NCBI RefSeq assembly: GCF_000819785.1
Contig: NZ_CDBK01000015.1
Coordinates: 1-64,000, forward strand
Length of the DNA stretch: 64,000 nucleotides
Source: Aeromonas caviae
Lineage (GTDB): Bacteria > Pseudomonadota > Gammaproteobacteria > Enterobacterales > Aeromonadaceae
Direction of reading: 5' to 3'
Both the position numbers and the translations under genes were made by a program. Positions 19,262-28,098 of this stretch are shown piece by piece. Positions within the stretch are counted from its first letter, which is position 1. Every line of letters starts with the position of its first letter. The notes under the pieces are model-generated. The model did not search any database and had not been told where the DNA came from. It saw only the letters and a program-made list of their open reading frames with translations.

Positions 19262-19654
19262 GGGGGGTCCTTGAAGTTGACTGTCCAATTCGGCCGGCCA
19301 TCAGCCGGGCCGATATGATGGCGCAATCCAGAGGTGGCCTCAAGTTGTTCGAGATGGCGACAGGGCTGACAAAGTCTGTCGCAGTGGTGAATGCGGGGCC
19401 CTTGCCAGGATCCTGCATCCCGTCTGCACGTTCCCCCCATTTTGTCAGAGAAGGCTGCCTTATCGGCATCGTTTGGATAATATATGGATGCATACGGCCC
19501 CTCTCATTCCCCTCCCACCCATCCGGGGGAGCCAGGTTCGGCGCCGCCTGAGACAAAAGAAATAGTTGCATAATAGTCAGGCTATTCTTTTGACAACCAT
19601 TGCAGTGTGCCCGGCCCCTTCGGGGGGCCCACGATAACAGGTGACTCATCGCCG
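19262..19654. other. Divergent control region between tyrB and the cellulose operon
   Basis: No gene is visible; in particular there is no BcsF-like small membrane protein here. The middle is AT-rich (about 19470-19490) and could hold promoters in both directions. An interrupted inverted repeat lies at 19554-19592. Confidence 0.5.
19554..19592. repeat. Imperfect inverted repeat upstream of bcsG
   Basis: CAAAAGAAATAG and CTATTCTTTTG mirror each other with a single extra A in the left arm and a 16-base spacer. It lies 62 bases before the bcsG ATG and could be an operator or a 5' leader hairpin of the cellulose operon. Confidence 0.45.
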
Positions 19655-21301
19655 ATGACCCGACATGTTTCTGATGCCGATTCCCCCTGGCTGGACTGGC
19701 ACGGCCTGGGTGGCTGGAATGTCTATTTTCTTGCCAAGTTCGCCCTGCTCTGGGGGGGATATCTCAACTTCCACCCCCTGATCAACCTGGTGTTTGCCGC
19801 CTTCCTGATCTTTCCTCTGCCAAGGGCCGGGTGGCGCCGTGCGCGGCACTGGCTGGCGTTGCCGGTGGGGGCGGGGATCTTCTATCACGATACCTGGTTG
19901 CCGGGGATAGAGAGCATTCGTGCCCAGGGCAGCCAGGTCTTCTCCTTCACCCTGGATTACTGGGCTGAGCTACTCGGGCGTTTCATCAATTGGGAGATGG
20001 TCGGCGCGGGGTTCGTGCTGCTGACGCTCTATCTGTTCATCGCCCAGTGGTTGCGCTTCACCCCCTGGATCCTGCTGGCGCTGCTCTGGCTCTGGGTCTC
20101 TCCCCAGGTGAGCAATCCCTTCGCGAGCAGCAAGGGGGCGAGCGAGCACGCCCTGAACACGCCCCGGGAGGAGACCCGCCCCTCAGTGCTGCCCATGGAG
20201 GAGCAGCTTGACCAGAGTGCCCCGCCGACCAACGAGAACCTCAACGCCTATCTCGATGACTTCTATCGGGAGGAGCAGGAGAGGCTGGTGCACTTCCCGG
20301 AGAGCCTGCCAGCCCAGGCGACCCCCTTCGATGTGCTCATCATCAATGTCTGCTCCCTGGCCTGGCGTGACGTGGAGGCGAGCGGCCTGACCGGGCACCC
20401 GGTCTGGTCCCACTTCGACATTCGCTTCAACCGCTTCAACTCCGCCACCTCCTACAGCGGCCCGAGCTCCATTCGCCTGCTGCGGGCCAGTTGCGGGCAG
20501 ACCAGCCACCAGGGGCTCTATGTGACGGCGCCGAAGCAGTGTCTGCTGTTCGAGAACCTGGCCCAGCTCGGCTTTGCCAAACAGGTGGCCATGGATCACT
20601 CGGGGGATTTTGGCAACTACCTGACCGGCCTGCAGCAGTATGCCGGGCTGGATGTGACCCCCATGGACAAGAAGGGGCTGGCCCATGACCTCGCCTCCTT
20701 CGATGGCGAACCCATCTATCGCGGGGATGCCCTGTTCGGCCGCTGGCTGAACGAGCGGACACAGAGTCAGGCGGCACGCAACGTCACCTTCTTCAACCTC
20801 ATCGCCCTGCACGATGGCAACCGCTATGTGGCGAGCCGCCAGATAGCGCCCTACAAGGCGAGGCTCAAGACCCTGCTGGATCAGCTGGACGACTTCATGA
20901 CGACGCTGGAGCAATCCGGCCGCAAGGTGGCCGTGGTGATGGTGCCTGAGCACGGCGCCGCTCTCACCGGCGACAAGATGCAGATGGCCGGGCTGCGGGA
21001 CATTCCCAGCCCGAGCATCACCCAGGTGCCGGTGGGGGTTGCCCTGCTTGGTACCAAGGCGCCCCACGAGGCGACCCGCAACGTGGACACCCCCAGCAGT
21101 TTCCTGGCGGTATCAGAACTGGTCTCCAGGCTGGTGGGGAAGGATGTGTTCGGGAGCGAGACCATCGATTGGGATGCCCTGCTGGGCGACCTGCCGCAGA
21201 CCCCGTCGGTGTCCGAGAACCAGGGCTCGGTGGTGATCGAATATCAGGGCAAGTACCACATCAAGCTGGGGCAGGGGGACTGGGTCCCCTATCCCCAATG
21301 A
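19655..21301 (+). CDS. bcsG: Cellulose phosphoethanolamine transferase BcsG
   Basis: A 548-residue inner-membrane enzyme that decorates nascent cellulose with phosphoethanolamine. The N-terminal 170 residues hold several membrane spans; the periplasmic alkaline-phosphatase-like domain follows from about 240. NSATSYSGPSS at residues 262-272 contains the catalytic Ser/Thr region of BcsG, and VVMVPEHGAAL near 440 holds later metal ligands. The frame is open from 19607, but MTRHVSDADSPWLDWHGLGGWN is the better N-terminus; its Shine-Dalgarno is poor. Its stop overlaps the region where bcsR begins. In E. coli bcsG sits in a separate bcsEFG operon; here it leads the synthase operon. Confidence 0.93.
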   Translation: MTRHVSDADSPWLDWHGLGGWNVYFLAKFALLWGGYLNFHPLINLVFAAFLIFPLPRAGWRRARHWLALPVGAGIFYHDTWLPGIESIRAQGSQVFSFTLDYWAELLGRFINWEMVGAGFVLLTLYLFIAQWLRFTPWILLALLWLWVSPQVSNPFASSKGASEHALNTPREETRPSVLPMEEQLDQSAPPTNENLNAYLDDFYREEQERLVHFPESLPAQATPFDVLIINVCSLAWRDVEASGLTGHPVWSHFDIRFNRFNSATSYSGPSSIRLLRASCGQTSHQGLYVTAPKQCLLFENLAQLGFAKQVAMDHSGDFGNYLTGLQQYAGLDVTPMDKKGLAHDLASFDGEPIYRGDALFGRWLNERTQSQAARNVTFFNLIALHDGNRYVASRQIAPYKARLKTLLDQLDDFMTTLEQSGRKVAVVMVPEHGAALTGDKMQMAGLRDIPSPSITQVPVGVALLGTKAPHEATRNVDTPSSFLAVSELVSRLVGKDVFGSETIDWDALLGDLPQTPSVSENQGSVVIEYQGKYHIKLGQGDWVPYPQ

Positions 21302-21315
21302 GACCGGAGGTGACG

Positions 21316-21540
21316 ATGCGCAGCGAACGGCAATCAGACATGCAGACCCCCTTCGGCGTCCCGGTGGAGGGTTCGGTGATCAATGACGTGGCCATGGTCC
21401 AGCAGGCCTTTGGTGTCAGCCTCTCCTACCAGGATATTGCCGCCAGGGAGCGGCTCGCCGCCTTGTGCGCACGCTTCCCCCTGCTGGCGGAGGTGGCAGT
21501 GAAAGGGCCCGAGGGGACTGGCGAGGGGAGGTCTGCATGA
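21316..21540 (+). CDS. bcsR: Cellulose biosynthesis protein BcsR
   Basis: A 74-residue small protein that helps assemble the BcsQ-BcsE-type regulatory complex on the synthase. The family core reads DVAMVQQAFGVSLSYQDIAARERLAAL followed by FPLLAEV, in the same place as E. coli BcsR; the first half of that core is shown here in pieces, residues about 24-50. GGAGG at 21306-21310 points to the ATG at 21316 rather than the ATG at 21298 that overlaps bcsG. Its TGA overlaps the bcsQ ATG (ATGA). Confidence 0.85.
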   Translation: MRSERQSDMQTPFGVPVEGSVINDVAMVQQAFGVSLSYQDIAARERLAALCARFPLLAEVAVKGPEGTGEGRSA

Positions 21541-22199
21541 AGGTGATCGCCCTGCAGGGGATCCGGGGAGGTGTGGGGACCACCGCCATCGTGGCGGGGC
21601 TTGCCCAGGCTGCCCATGAGCAGGGGGCAAGGGTGCTGGCGGTGGATCTCTGCCCGGACAACCAGCTTGGCATCCACCTTGGCCTGCCCCATGACGATCC
21701 AGGAGGCTGGAGCCGGCTGACCCAGCCGGCGCGGGAGTGGCGAGGTGCGCTTCACCGCCGGGAGGAGGGACTGGATCTGCTCTCCCATGGCGGGGGGGAG
21801 GGGGCGTCAGCCGAGTGGCTGGCGGGGATCGATGGTTATGATCTGGTGCTGCTGGATCTGCCCCTGGGCATGGCCCCCGTCATCCCCTGCAGGCGCTTGC
21901 TGGTGGTCAATGCGGATGCCAACTGCCATGTGCGGCTTCACCGCCACCCCTGGGCGGCCGATGAGCGTCTGCTGGTGACCCAGTTCTCCAGCCAGCGGGC
22001 CCTGCAGCAGGGGTTGCTGGATCTCTGGCTGGCAGGGGGGCTCCCTCTGCTCAATCTTCATCTGCACAGGGACGAAGCCATGGCGGAGGCCATGGCCGCC
22101 AAGCTGCCGGTCGGCCGCTATGCGCCCACCAGTCTGGTTGCCCACGAGCTGGCCGCCCTGGCGACCTGGTGTCTGGCAGAGGGGGAGGCCCCCCGATGA
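21537..22199 (+). CDS. bcsQ: Cellulose biosynthesis ATPase BcsQ (MinD/ParA-like)
   Basis: A 220-residue MinD-type P-loop protein needed for polar placement and assembly of the cellulose machine. MKVIALQGIRGGVGTTAIVA starts the protein; the deviant Walker A GIRGGVGTT lacks the usual Lys before Thr, as in E. coli BcsQ. DLCPDNQLG, VNADANCHVRLH and HRDEAMAEAMAAKLPVG are BcsQ signatures. An upstream extension to 21465 is rejected because it covers bcsR in another frame. Both ends use ATGA overlaps (with bcsR and bcsA), so R-Q-A are tightly coupled in translation. Confidence 0.92.
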   Translation: MKVIALQGIRGGVGTTAIVAGLAQAAHEQGARVLAVDLCPDNQLGIHLGLPHDDPGGWSRLTQPAREWRGALHRREEGLDLLSHGGGEGASAEWLAGIDGYDLVLLDLPLGMAPVIPCRRLLVVNADANCHVRLHRHPWAADERLLVTQFSSQRALQQGLLDLWLAGGLPLLNLHLHRDEAMAEAMAAKLPVGRYAPTSLVAHELAALATWCLAEGEAPR

Positions 22200-24763
22200 G
22201 AGTGCGGCTGCTGACGCCGGCTGCGGGCCTCTGGTGCTCGCAGCGCTATGGCGCACTGCGCGAGCGGGGGGCTTCCCGCCCGGGGGCGGCCGCATTGACA
22301 CTGGGCTGGCTGCTGGCCTGGGCTCTCTTCCCCCTCGAGCGTCATGGCTGGCAATGGGTGCTGGGCCATGCCCGGGGACTCTATCCCCAGCTGACGCACC
22401 CCCGAGTGGGGGATCCCCTGCGCGTTCTGTTGCAGAGCCTCTGGATAATAGTGCGTCGCCCACAACCCATCCCTCTGCGCTGGCCTGCCTCCTGGCAGCG
22501 GCTCTGGCACCGGGGCACCCAGACTCTCGGGGCCTTCCTGGCCCGCCAGGAGGAGAAAGGGCTGGCCGCCGCCAGGGCCACGCCCCGCGAGGCACGCTGG
22601 AAGAGCGTGCTGCTCTGCGTGGTGGCCGGGAGCCTCTCCCTGCTCTGCGTCACCCAGCCGTTCACCCTGCAGGCGCAGCTGGTGTTCGTCCTCCTGCTGG
22701 CGGCCATGGCCTTTATCCTGCGCGCCGTGCCGGGCCGTTATCCCATGCTGATGATGATGGTGCTCTCCCTCACCATCTCCTGCCGCTACATCTGGTGGCG
22801 CTACACCTCGACCCTCGACTGGTTCGACCCCGTCAGCCTGACCTGCGGCCTGCTGCTGCTGGCCGCCGAGACCTATGCCTGGCTGGTGCTGCTGCTCGGC
22901 TACTGGCAGACCGCATGGCCCCTGCACCGCCCCCCGGCACAACTGCCGGCGGATCCGGCCCAGTGGCCCAGCGTGGATCTGATGATCCCCACCTACAACG
23001 AGGATCTCGCCATCGTGAAGGGGACTGTCTACGCCGCCATGGGGCTCGACTGGCCCGCCGACAAGCTGACCATCTGGCTACTTGACGACGGGGGGCGGGC
23101 GGCGTTTCGCGACTTCGCCGAGGAGGCCGGGATCCGCTATGTGGCCCGGTCGACCCATGAGCACGCCAAGGCGGGCAACATCAATCACGCCCTCAAGATG
23201 GCCACCGGGGATCTGGTCGCCATCTTCGACTGTGACCACCTGCCGACCCGCTCCTTCCTGCAGATGACGGTGGGCTGGTTCTACCGGGATCCCCGTCTGG
23301 GCGTGGTCCAGACCCCCCACCACTTCTTCTCCGCCGATCCGTTCGAGCACAACCTGCAACGGTTTCGCAAGATGCCGAACGAGGGGGCACTCTTCTACGG
23401 CCTGGTGCAGGATGGCAACGACATGTGGGATGCGAGCTTCTTCTGCGGCTCTTGCGCCGTCATCAAGCGCACCGCCCTTGACGAGATCGGCGGCATCGCG
23501 GTGGAGACGGTCACCGAGGATGCCCATACCTCCCTGCGGCTGCACCGCCTCGGCTACACCTCGGCCTATATCCGGATCCCGCTGGCGGCGGGGCTGGCCA
23601 CCGAAAGCCTCTCTGCCCACATCGGTCAGCGCATCCGGTGGGCGCGCGGCATGGTGCAGATCCTGCGTCTGGACAACCCCCTCTTCGGCAAGGGGCTCAA
23701 GCTGGGGCAGCGGCTGTGCTACTTCAATGCCATGCTGCATTTCCTCTCGGGCATACCGAGGCTCATCTTCCTGACGGCGCCGCTCGCCTTCCTGATCCTG
23801 CACGCCTACATCATCTATGCCCCGGCGGCGGCCATCGCCCTCTACATGTTGCCGCACATCTTCCACAGCGCCCTGACCAACTCCCGGTTGCAGGGTAAGG
23901 TGCGCCACTCCTTCTGGGGCGAGGTCTATGAGACGGTGCTGGCCTGGTACATCGCCAGGCCGACCACGGTGGCGCTCTTTGCACCCCACAAGGGGACGTT
24001 CAACGTGACCGCCAAGGGGGGGATGACGGAGGAGGTGTTCCTCGATCTGTCGGTCTCCCGCCCCTATCTGCTGCTGATCTTGCTCAATCTGTGCGGGCTG
24101 GGGTTCGGCCTCTGGCGCATCGGCACCGGCCCTGCCGACGAGGTGCCGACCCTGATCCTCAGCATGATCTGGACCCTCTACAACATGACCATACTGGGCG
24201 GCGCCCTGGCGGTGGCCTTCGAGTCGCGGCAGGTCCGTGCCAACCCCAGGGTGGAGATGGTGATGCCGGCGGCCATCAGGCTGGCGAACGGTCACCTCTA
24301 CCCCTGTACCGTCAGGGATTACTCCAACGGGGGGGTCGGGGTGCTGCTCGAGGCGCCCCTGCCCCTGGCCGACAAGGAGAGGGTCTGGTTGCTGCTGCGC
24401 CATGACCAGCGGGAGCAGGCGTTCGCCGCCAAGGTGCAGCGGGTGTTCGGCTGCAAGCTGGGACTGGAGCTGGAGCCCATGGCGCAGGCACAGCATGTCG
24501 AGTTCATCCAGTGCACCTTCGCCCGGGCCGATACCTGGTCCCTGTGGCAGCAGCGTCTGGGCAAGGATCGCCCCCTCCACAGCCTGATCGACATTACCCT
24601 GCTCGGCTGGGGGGCTTACTGGCGTCTGGCCCGTACCTCACCCATCGGCTTTGTTTGTATCCTCCTCGAGAAGCTGGCTCGCTGGCTCCTCTCCTTCGTT
24701 CCCCGTCGCGTCTCCCCAGATTTCCGGGCCGGGACTCCGACCTCACAGACAGTGAAAGGATGA
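22196..24763 (+). CDS. bcsA: Cellulose synthase catalytic subunit BcsA (GT2, c-di-GMP activated)
   Basis: The membrane glycosyltransferase, 855 residues, that polymerises UDP-glucose and threads the chain across the membrane. The GT2 motifs are all intact: DD at about 297-298, DCD at 345-347, TED at 440-442 and QRIRW at 478-482. Several membrane spans flank the GT domain (about 135-245 and 510-660). The C-terminal PilZ domain keeps the c-di-GMP motif RANPR (681-685) and DYSNGG some 25 residues later, so activation by c-di-GMP should be retained. GGGGGAGG precedes the ATG. It shares ATGA with bcsQ and its stop overlaps the bcsB start. Confidence 0.96.
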   Translation: MRVRLLTPAAGLWCSQRYGALRERGASRPGAAALTLGWLLAWALFPLERHGWQWVLGHARGLYPQLTHPRVGDPLRVLLQSLWIIVRRPQPIPLRWPASWQRLWHRGTQTLGAFLARQEEKGLAAARATPREARWKSVLLCVVAGSLSLLCVTQPFTLQAQLVFVLLLAAMAFILRAVPGRYPMLMMMVLSLTISCRYIWWRYTSTLDWFDPVSLTCGLLLLAAETYAWLVLLLGYWQTAWPLHRPPAQLPADPAQWPSVDLMIPTYNEDLAIVKGTVYAAMGLDWPADKLTIWLLDDGGRAAFRDFAEEAGIRYVARSTHEHAKAGNINHALKMATGDLVAIFDCDHLPTRSFLQMTVGWFYRDPRLGVVQTPHHFFSADPFEHNLQRFRKMPNEGALFYGLVQDGNDMWDASFFCGSCAVIKRTALDEIGGIAVETVTEDAHTSLRLHRLGYTSAYIRIPLAAGLATESLSAHIGQRIRWARGMVQILRLDNPLFGKGLKLGQRLCYFNAMLHFLSGIPRLIFLTAPLAFLILHAYIIYAPAAAIALYMLPHIFHSALTNSRLQGKVRHSFWGEVYETVLAWYIARPTTVALFAPHKGTFNVTAKGGMTEEVFLDLSVSRPYLLLILLNLCGLGFGLWRIGTGPADEVPTLILSMIWTLYNMTILGGALAVAFESRQVRANPRVEMVMPAAIRLANGHLYPCTVRDYSNGGVGVLLEAPLPLADKERVWLLLRHDQREQAFAAKVQRVFGCKLGLELEPMAQAQHVEFIQCTFARADTWSLWQQRLGKDRPLHSLIDITLLGWGAYWRLARTSPIGFVCILLEKLARWLLSFVPRRVSPDFRAGTPTSQTVKG

Positions 24764-26985
24764 TGAAACCACAACGCTACCTTATTCCTCTCCTGCTGAT
24801 GGCGCAGGGTGCGACCGCCGCCGAGGCCGTCGGCCCCCTGCCGCCCGTTCCCGCTCCGGTGCGCACCCAGGGGATGAGCTTCGAACAGATGGCGTCATCG
24901 CCAGGCACCCTCTCCCTGCGCGGCAATGCGCCAGACGGACTGGCCGACTTCACCGTGCGGCGGGACGAGGTGGTGACCCGGGCCACCCTGGATCTGAACT
25001 TCACGCCATCGCCCTCCCTGCTGCCGCTCATCTCCCAGGTCAAGGTCTATCTCAATGACGAGCTGATGGGGGTGACGGCCCTCAACCAGGATCAGATGGG
25101 GACGATGACCCATGCCAGCATCGAGCTGGATCCCCGCTATGCCAAGGATTTCAACCGCCTCAAGGTGAGCTTCGTCGGCCACTATCAGAAAGTGTGCGAG
25201 AACCCGGCGAGCGACACCCTCTGGCTCAACGTCAACCGGGACAGCAAGCTGACCCTGCAGTTGCAGACCCTGCCGGTGCGCAACGAGCTCTCCTTCTTCC
25301 CCATGCCGTTCCTCGACGTGCGGGACAATGGCAAGCTGACTCTGCCCATGGTGTTCACGGGCTCAGTACCCCCGGAGCAGCAGCAGGCGGCGGCGGTGCT
25401 GGCCTCCTGGTTCGGCACCAAGGCCCAGTGGCGGGGCCAGCATTTCCCGGTGCTCATCAACCAGTTGCCGGATCGCAACGCCGTGATCTTTGCCACCAAT
25501 GACGCGCGCCCCGATTTCCTGGTGGACTATCCCGAGGTGAAGGGGCCCACCATCGACATGATCAGCTCCCCCGACAACCCCTATGTGAAGCTGCTGCTGA
25601 TCCTGGGGCGGGATCAGCAGGATCTGCTGACGGCGGTGCAGGGGCTGGCGCGAGGCGATGTCATGCTGCGTGGCCAGAGCGTCATGGTGGACGAGGTGAA
25701 GCCGCTCTTGCCGCGTCAACCCTACGATGCCCCGAACTGGGTGCGACTGGATCGCAAGATGCGTTTTGATGAGCTCACGGAGTACCCGGGTCAGTTGCAG
25801 GCAACGGGACGCACGCTGTGGCCCATGAGCCTGACGCTGCGCCTGCCGCCGGATCTCTATCTGCTGGGGGAGAACGGCATCAGGACGGAGCTGAAGTATC
25901 ACCACACCTCGCCCACCCTGCGCGACGGTTCCCGGCTGGATGTGGGGGTCAACGGCCAGCTCATGAAGTCGTTCACGCTCGAGCCCGGCGAGATCAAGAG
26001 TGAGCGGTTGCTGACTCTGCCGCTCTGGTTTGCCGACGACGGCGACACCATGGCGCTGCGCATGCCCGGGCTCAAGACCACCCAGGCCAACAGCCTGAGC
26101 TTCTCGTTCGAGTATGCCCAGCAATACATGGGAGGAACGGAGGATGGCCGTTGCGACCTGGTGATGCCGCCTGCCCATCAGGTGCGCATCGACGAGGGCT
26201 CCACCATCGACTTCACCGGTTATCGTCACTTCATCGAGATGCCCGACCTCAAGGCGTTCGCCTATGCCGGCTTCCCGTTCAGCCGGATGGCGGATCTCGC
26301 CGACACCCAGATTGTCATGCCGGCCAGACCCCATCCCGGGCAGATCACCACCTTGCTCGATGCCGTCGGTGCCATCGGGGCCGAGACCGGGTATCCGGCG
26401 CTCTCCCTGCAGGTTCTGGACGACTGGGAGCGAGCGCGCACCGCGGATCGGGATACCCTGCTCATCGGCACCCTGCCGGAGGAGTTTCGAGGGGATCTGG
26501 CTCCCGACGCCCTGCTGCAATCCACGCGCAGCTGGGTCAACGAGCCAACCCGCCAGCACAAGGGGGATCTGCTGCACACCATGGCCGATCGCCAGCCCCA
26601 GGCCCGGGTGGGCATGACGGGCAACCGGGCCATCGCCGTCATCCTGGGGCTGCAATCGCCGACCCATGATCAGCGCAGCCTGGTCGCACTGCTGGCGGAT
26701 GGACCGGCGGGGGTCACATTGCTCAATGATGCCCTGCAGACCCGGACCCTGCGCGATCAGGTGGCAGGCTCGGTGGCCATCATCCGGGAATCCGGGGTGA
26801 AGAGCCTGGTGGTGGGGGATCGCTACGAGGTGGGCTACCTGCCGTGGTGGGAGCGTCTCTGGCAACTGTTTGCCCGTTATCCGGTGCGTCTTGCCGGGCT
26901 GACCCTGCTCTGCATGCTGGTACTGGGCTGGGGTCTGCGGGTGCTGCTTGCCAGTGCCAGTCGCCGCCGTCTGAAGGAAGATTAA
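24760..26985 (+). CDS. bcsB: Cellulose synthase regulatory subunit BcsB
   Basis: The periplasmic, membrane-anchored partner of BcsA, 741 residues. A signal peptide (ending ATAAEA) is followed by alternating carbohydrate-binding and flavodoxin-like domains and one C-terminal membrane span (about 705-730, VRLAGLTLLCMLVLGWGL) that packs against BcsA. CDLVMPPAHQVRIDEGSTID and YRHFIEMPDLKAFAYAGFPF are typical. Two adjacent ATGs (24760 and 24763) are possible; AAAGGA touches the first, so the exact start is uncertain by one residue. It overlaps the bcsA stop. Confidence 0.93.
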   Translation: MMKPQRYLIPLLLMAQGATAAEAVGPLPPVPAPVRTQGMSFEQMASSPGTLSLRGNAPDGLADFTVRRDEVVTRATLDLNFTPSPSLLPLISQVKVYLNDELMGVTALNQDQMGTMTHASIELDPRYAKDFNRLKVSFVGHYQKVCENPASDTLWLNVNRDSKLTLQLQTLPVRNELSFFPMPFLDVRDNGKLTLPMVFTGSVPPEQQQAAAVLASWFGTKAQWRGQHFPVLINQLPDRNAVIFATNDARPDFLVDYPEVKGPTIDMISSPDNPYVKLLLILGRDQQDLLTAVQGLARGDVMLRGQSVMVDEVKPLLPRQPYDAPNWVRLDRKMRFDELTEYPGQLQATGRTLWPMSLTLRLPPDLYLLGENGIRTELKYHHTSPTLRDGSRLDVGVNGQLMKSFTLEPGEIKSERLLTLPLWFADDGDTMALRMPGLKTTQANSLSFSFEYAQQYMGGTEDGRCDLVMPPAHQVRIDEGSTIDFTGYRHFIEMPDLKAFAYAGFPFSRMADLADTQIVMPARPHPGQITTLLDAVGAIGAETGYPALSLQVLDDWERARTADRDTLLIGTLPEEFRGDLAPDALLQSTRSWVNEPTRQHKGDLLHTMADRQPQARVGMTGNRAIAVILGLQSPTHDQRSLVALLADGPAGVTLLNDALQTRTLRDQVAGSVAIIRESGVKSLVVGDRYEVGYLPWWERLWQLFARYPVRLAGLTLLCMLVLGWGLRVLLASASRRRLKED

Positions 26986-26988
26986 GAG

Positions 26989-28098
26989 ATGACTCAGATG
27001 AAAAATGTCTGTGGTGCCCTGCTCCTCTGGGCCCTTTGTTCCCTCCCGGCGCAGGCCGTCTGCCACTGGCCGGAGTGGGATCACTTTCGCCAGCACTACA
27101 TCAGCGAAGAGGGCAGGGTCATCGACCCTGCCGAGGGGCGCCGCATCACCACCTCGGAAGGCCAGAGCTATGCCCTCTTCTTCGCCCTGGTCAACGATGA
27201 CAGGGAGACCTTTGCCCGCCTGCTCGACTGGACGGAGCGGCAGCTCGCCCGCGGGGATCTGACCGGCTTCCTGCCATCCTGGCTCTGGGGCAGGCAGCAG
27301 GACGGCAGTTGGGGCGTGCTGGATGCGAACAGCGCGTCCGATTCGGATCTCTGGATAGCCTACAGCCTGCTGGAGGCGGGTCGCCTGTGGGAGAACCACA
27401 GCTACTCTGCCCTCGGCACCCTGTTGCTGCGCCGTATCGCCCGGGAGGAGGTCGCCACGCTGCCGGGTCTCGGCCCCGTGTTGCTGCCCGGGGCGAAAGG
27501 CTATGAGGGGGAGGGACGCTGGACCCTCAACCCCAGCTATCTGCCTCCACAACTGCTGGCCAGATTCGCCTCCTTCAAGGGGCCCTGGGGGGAGATGCGG
27601 ACCCTCTTGCCCAAATTGTTGCAGGAGAGTGCGCCCCGTGGCTTTGCCCCGGACTGGGTGGACTGGCAGGCCGACAAGGGATGGCAGGTGACGACGGACA
27701 AGGGCGACACCGGTGGCTATGACGCCATCCGCGTCTATCTCTGGCTCGGCATGTTGAGCGAGGAGGATCCCGCCAGGGCTTCCCTGGTGGCCCACTTTGC
27801 CCCCATGCTGGCGCAGCTGACCGAATCGGGTCATCTTCCCGAGCGGGTCTCCAGCCAAAGTGGACAGGTTCAGGGCAAGGGGCCGAGCGGCTTTGCCGCC
27901 GCCCTCCTGCCCTTGTCACGGGGCTTGCCGGCGCAGGTCACCTTGCGCAAGCAGGTCTCCGATCACGGGCTGGATGCGGATGCCTACTACGGCAGCGTGC
28001 TGACCCTGTTCGGTGCAGGCTGGGATCAGGGGCGTTATCGCTTTGCCGCCGACGGTACCCTGCAGCCGGATTGGAGCGAGTCATGTCAGGCAGAGTGA
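26989..28098 (+). CDS. bcsZ: Periplasmic endo-beta-1,4-glucanase BcsZ (GH8)
   Basis: A secreted 369-residue cellulase of glycoside hydrolase family 8 that trims cellulose during export. Signal peptide residues 1-23 (ending AQA). The family signature GRRITTSEGQSYALFFALVN holds the general acid Glu57, and VLDANSASDSDLW carries substrate-site aspartates. It starts three bases after the bcsB stop; an alternative ATG is nine bases on. The 3' end overlaps bcsC by 16 bases. Confidence 0.93.
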   Translation: MTQMKNVCGALLLWALCSLPAQAVCHWPEWDHFRQHYISEEGRVIDPAEGRRITTSEGQSYALFFALVNDDRETFARLLDWTERQLARGDLTGFLPSWLWGRQQDGSWGVLDANSASDSDLWIAYSLLEAGRLWENHSYSALGTLLLRRIAREEVATLPGLGPVLLPGAKGYEGEGRWTLNPSYLPPQLLARFASFKGPWGEMRTLLPKLLQESAPRGFAPDWVDWQADKGWQVTTDKGDTGGYDAIRVYLWLGMLSEEDPARASLVAHFAPMLAQLTESGHLPERVSSQSGQVQGKGPSGFAAALLPLSRGLPAQVTLRKQVSDHGLDADAYYGSVLTLFGAGWDQGRYRFAADGTLQPDWSESCQAE

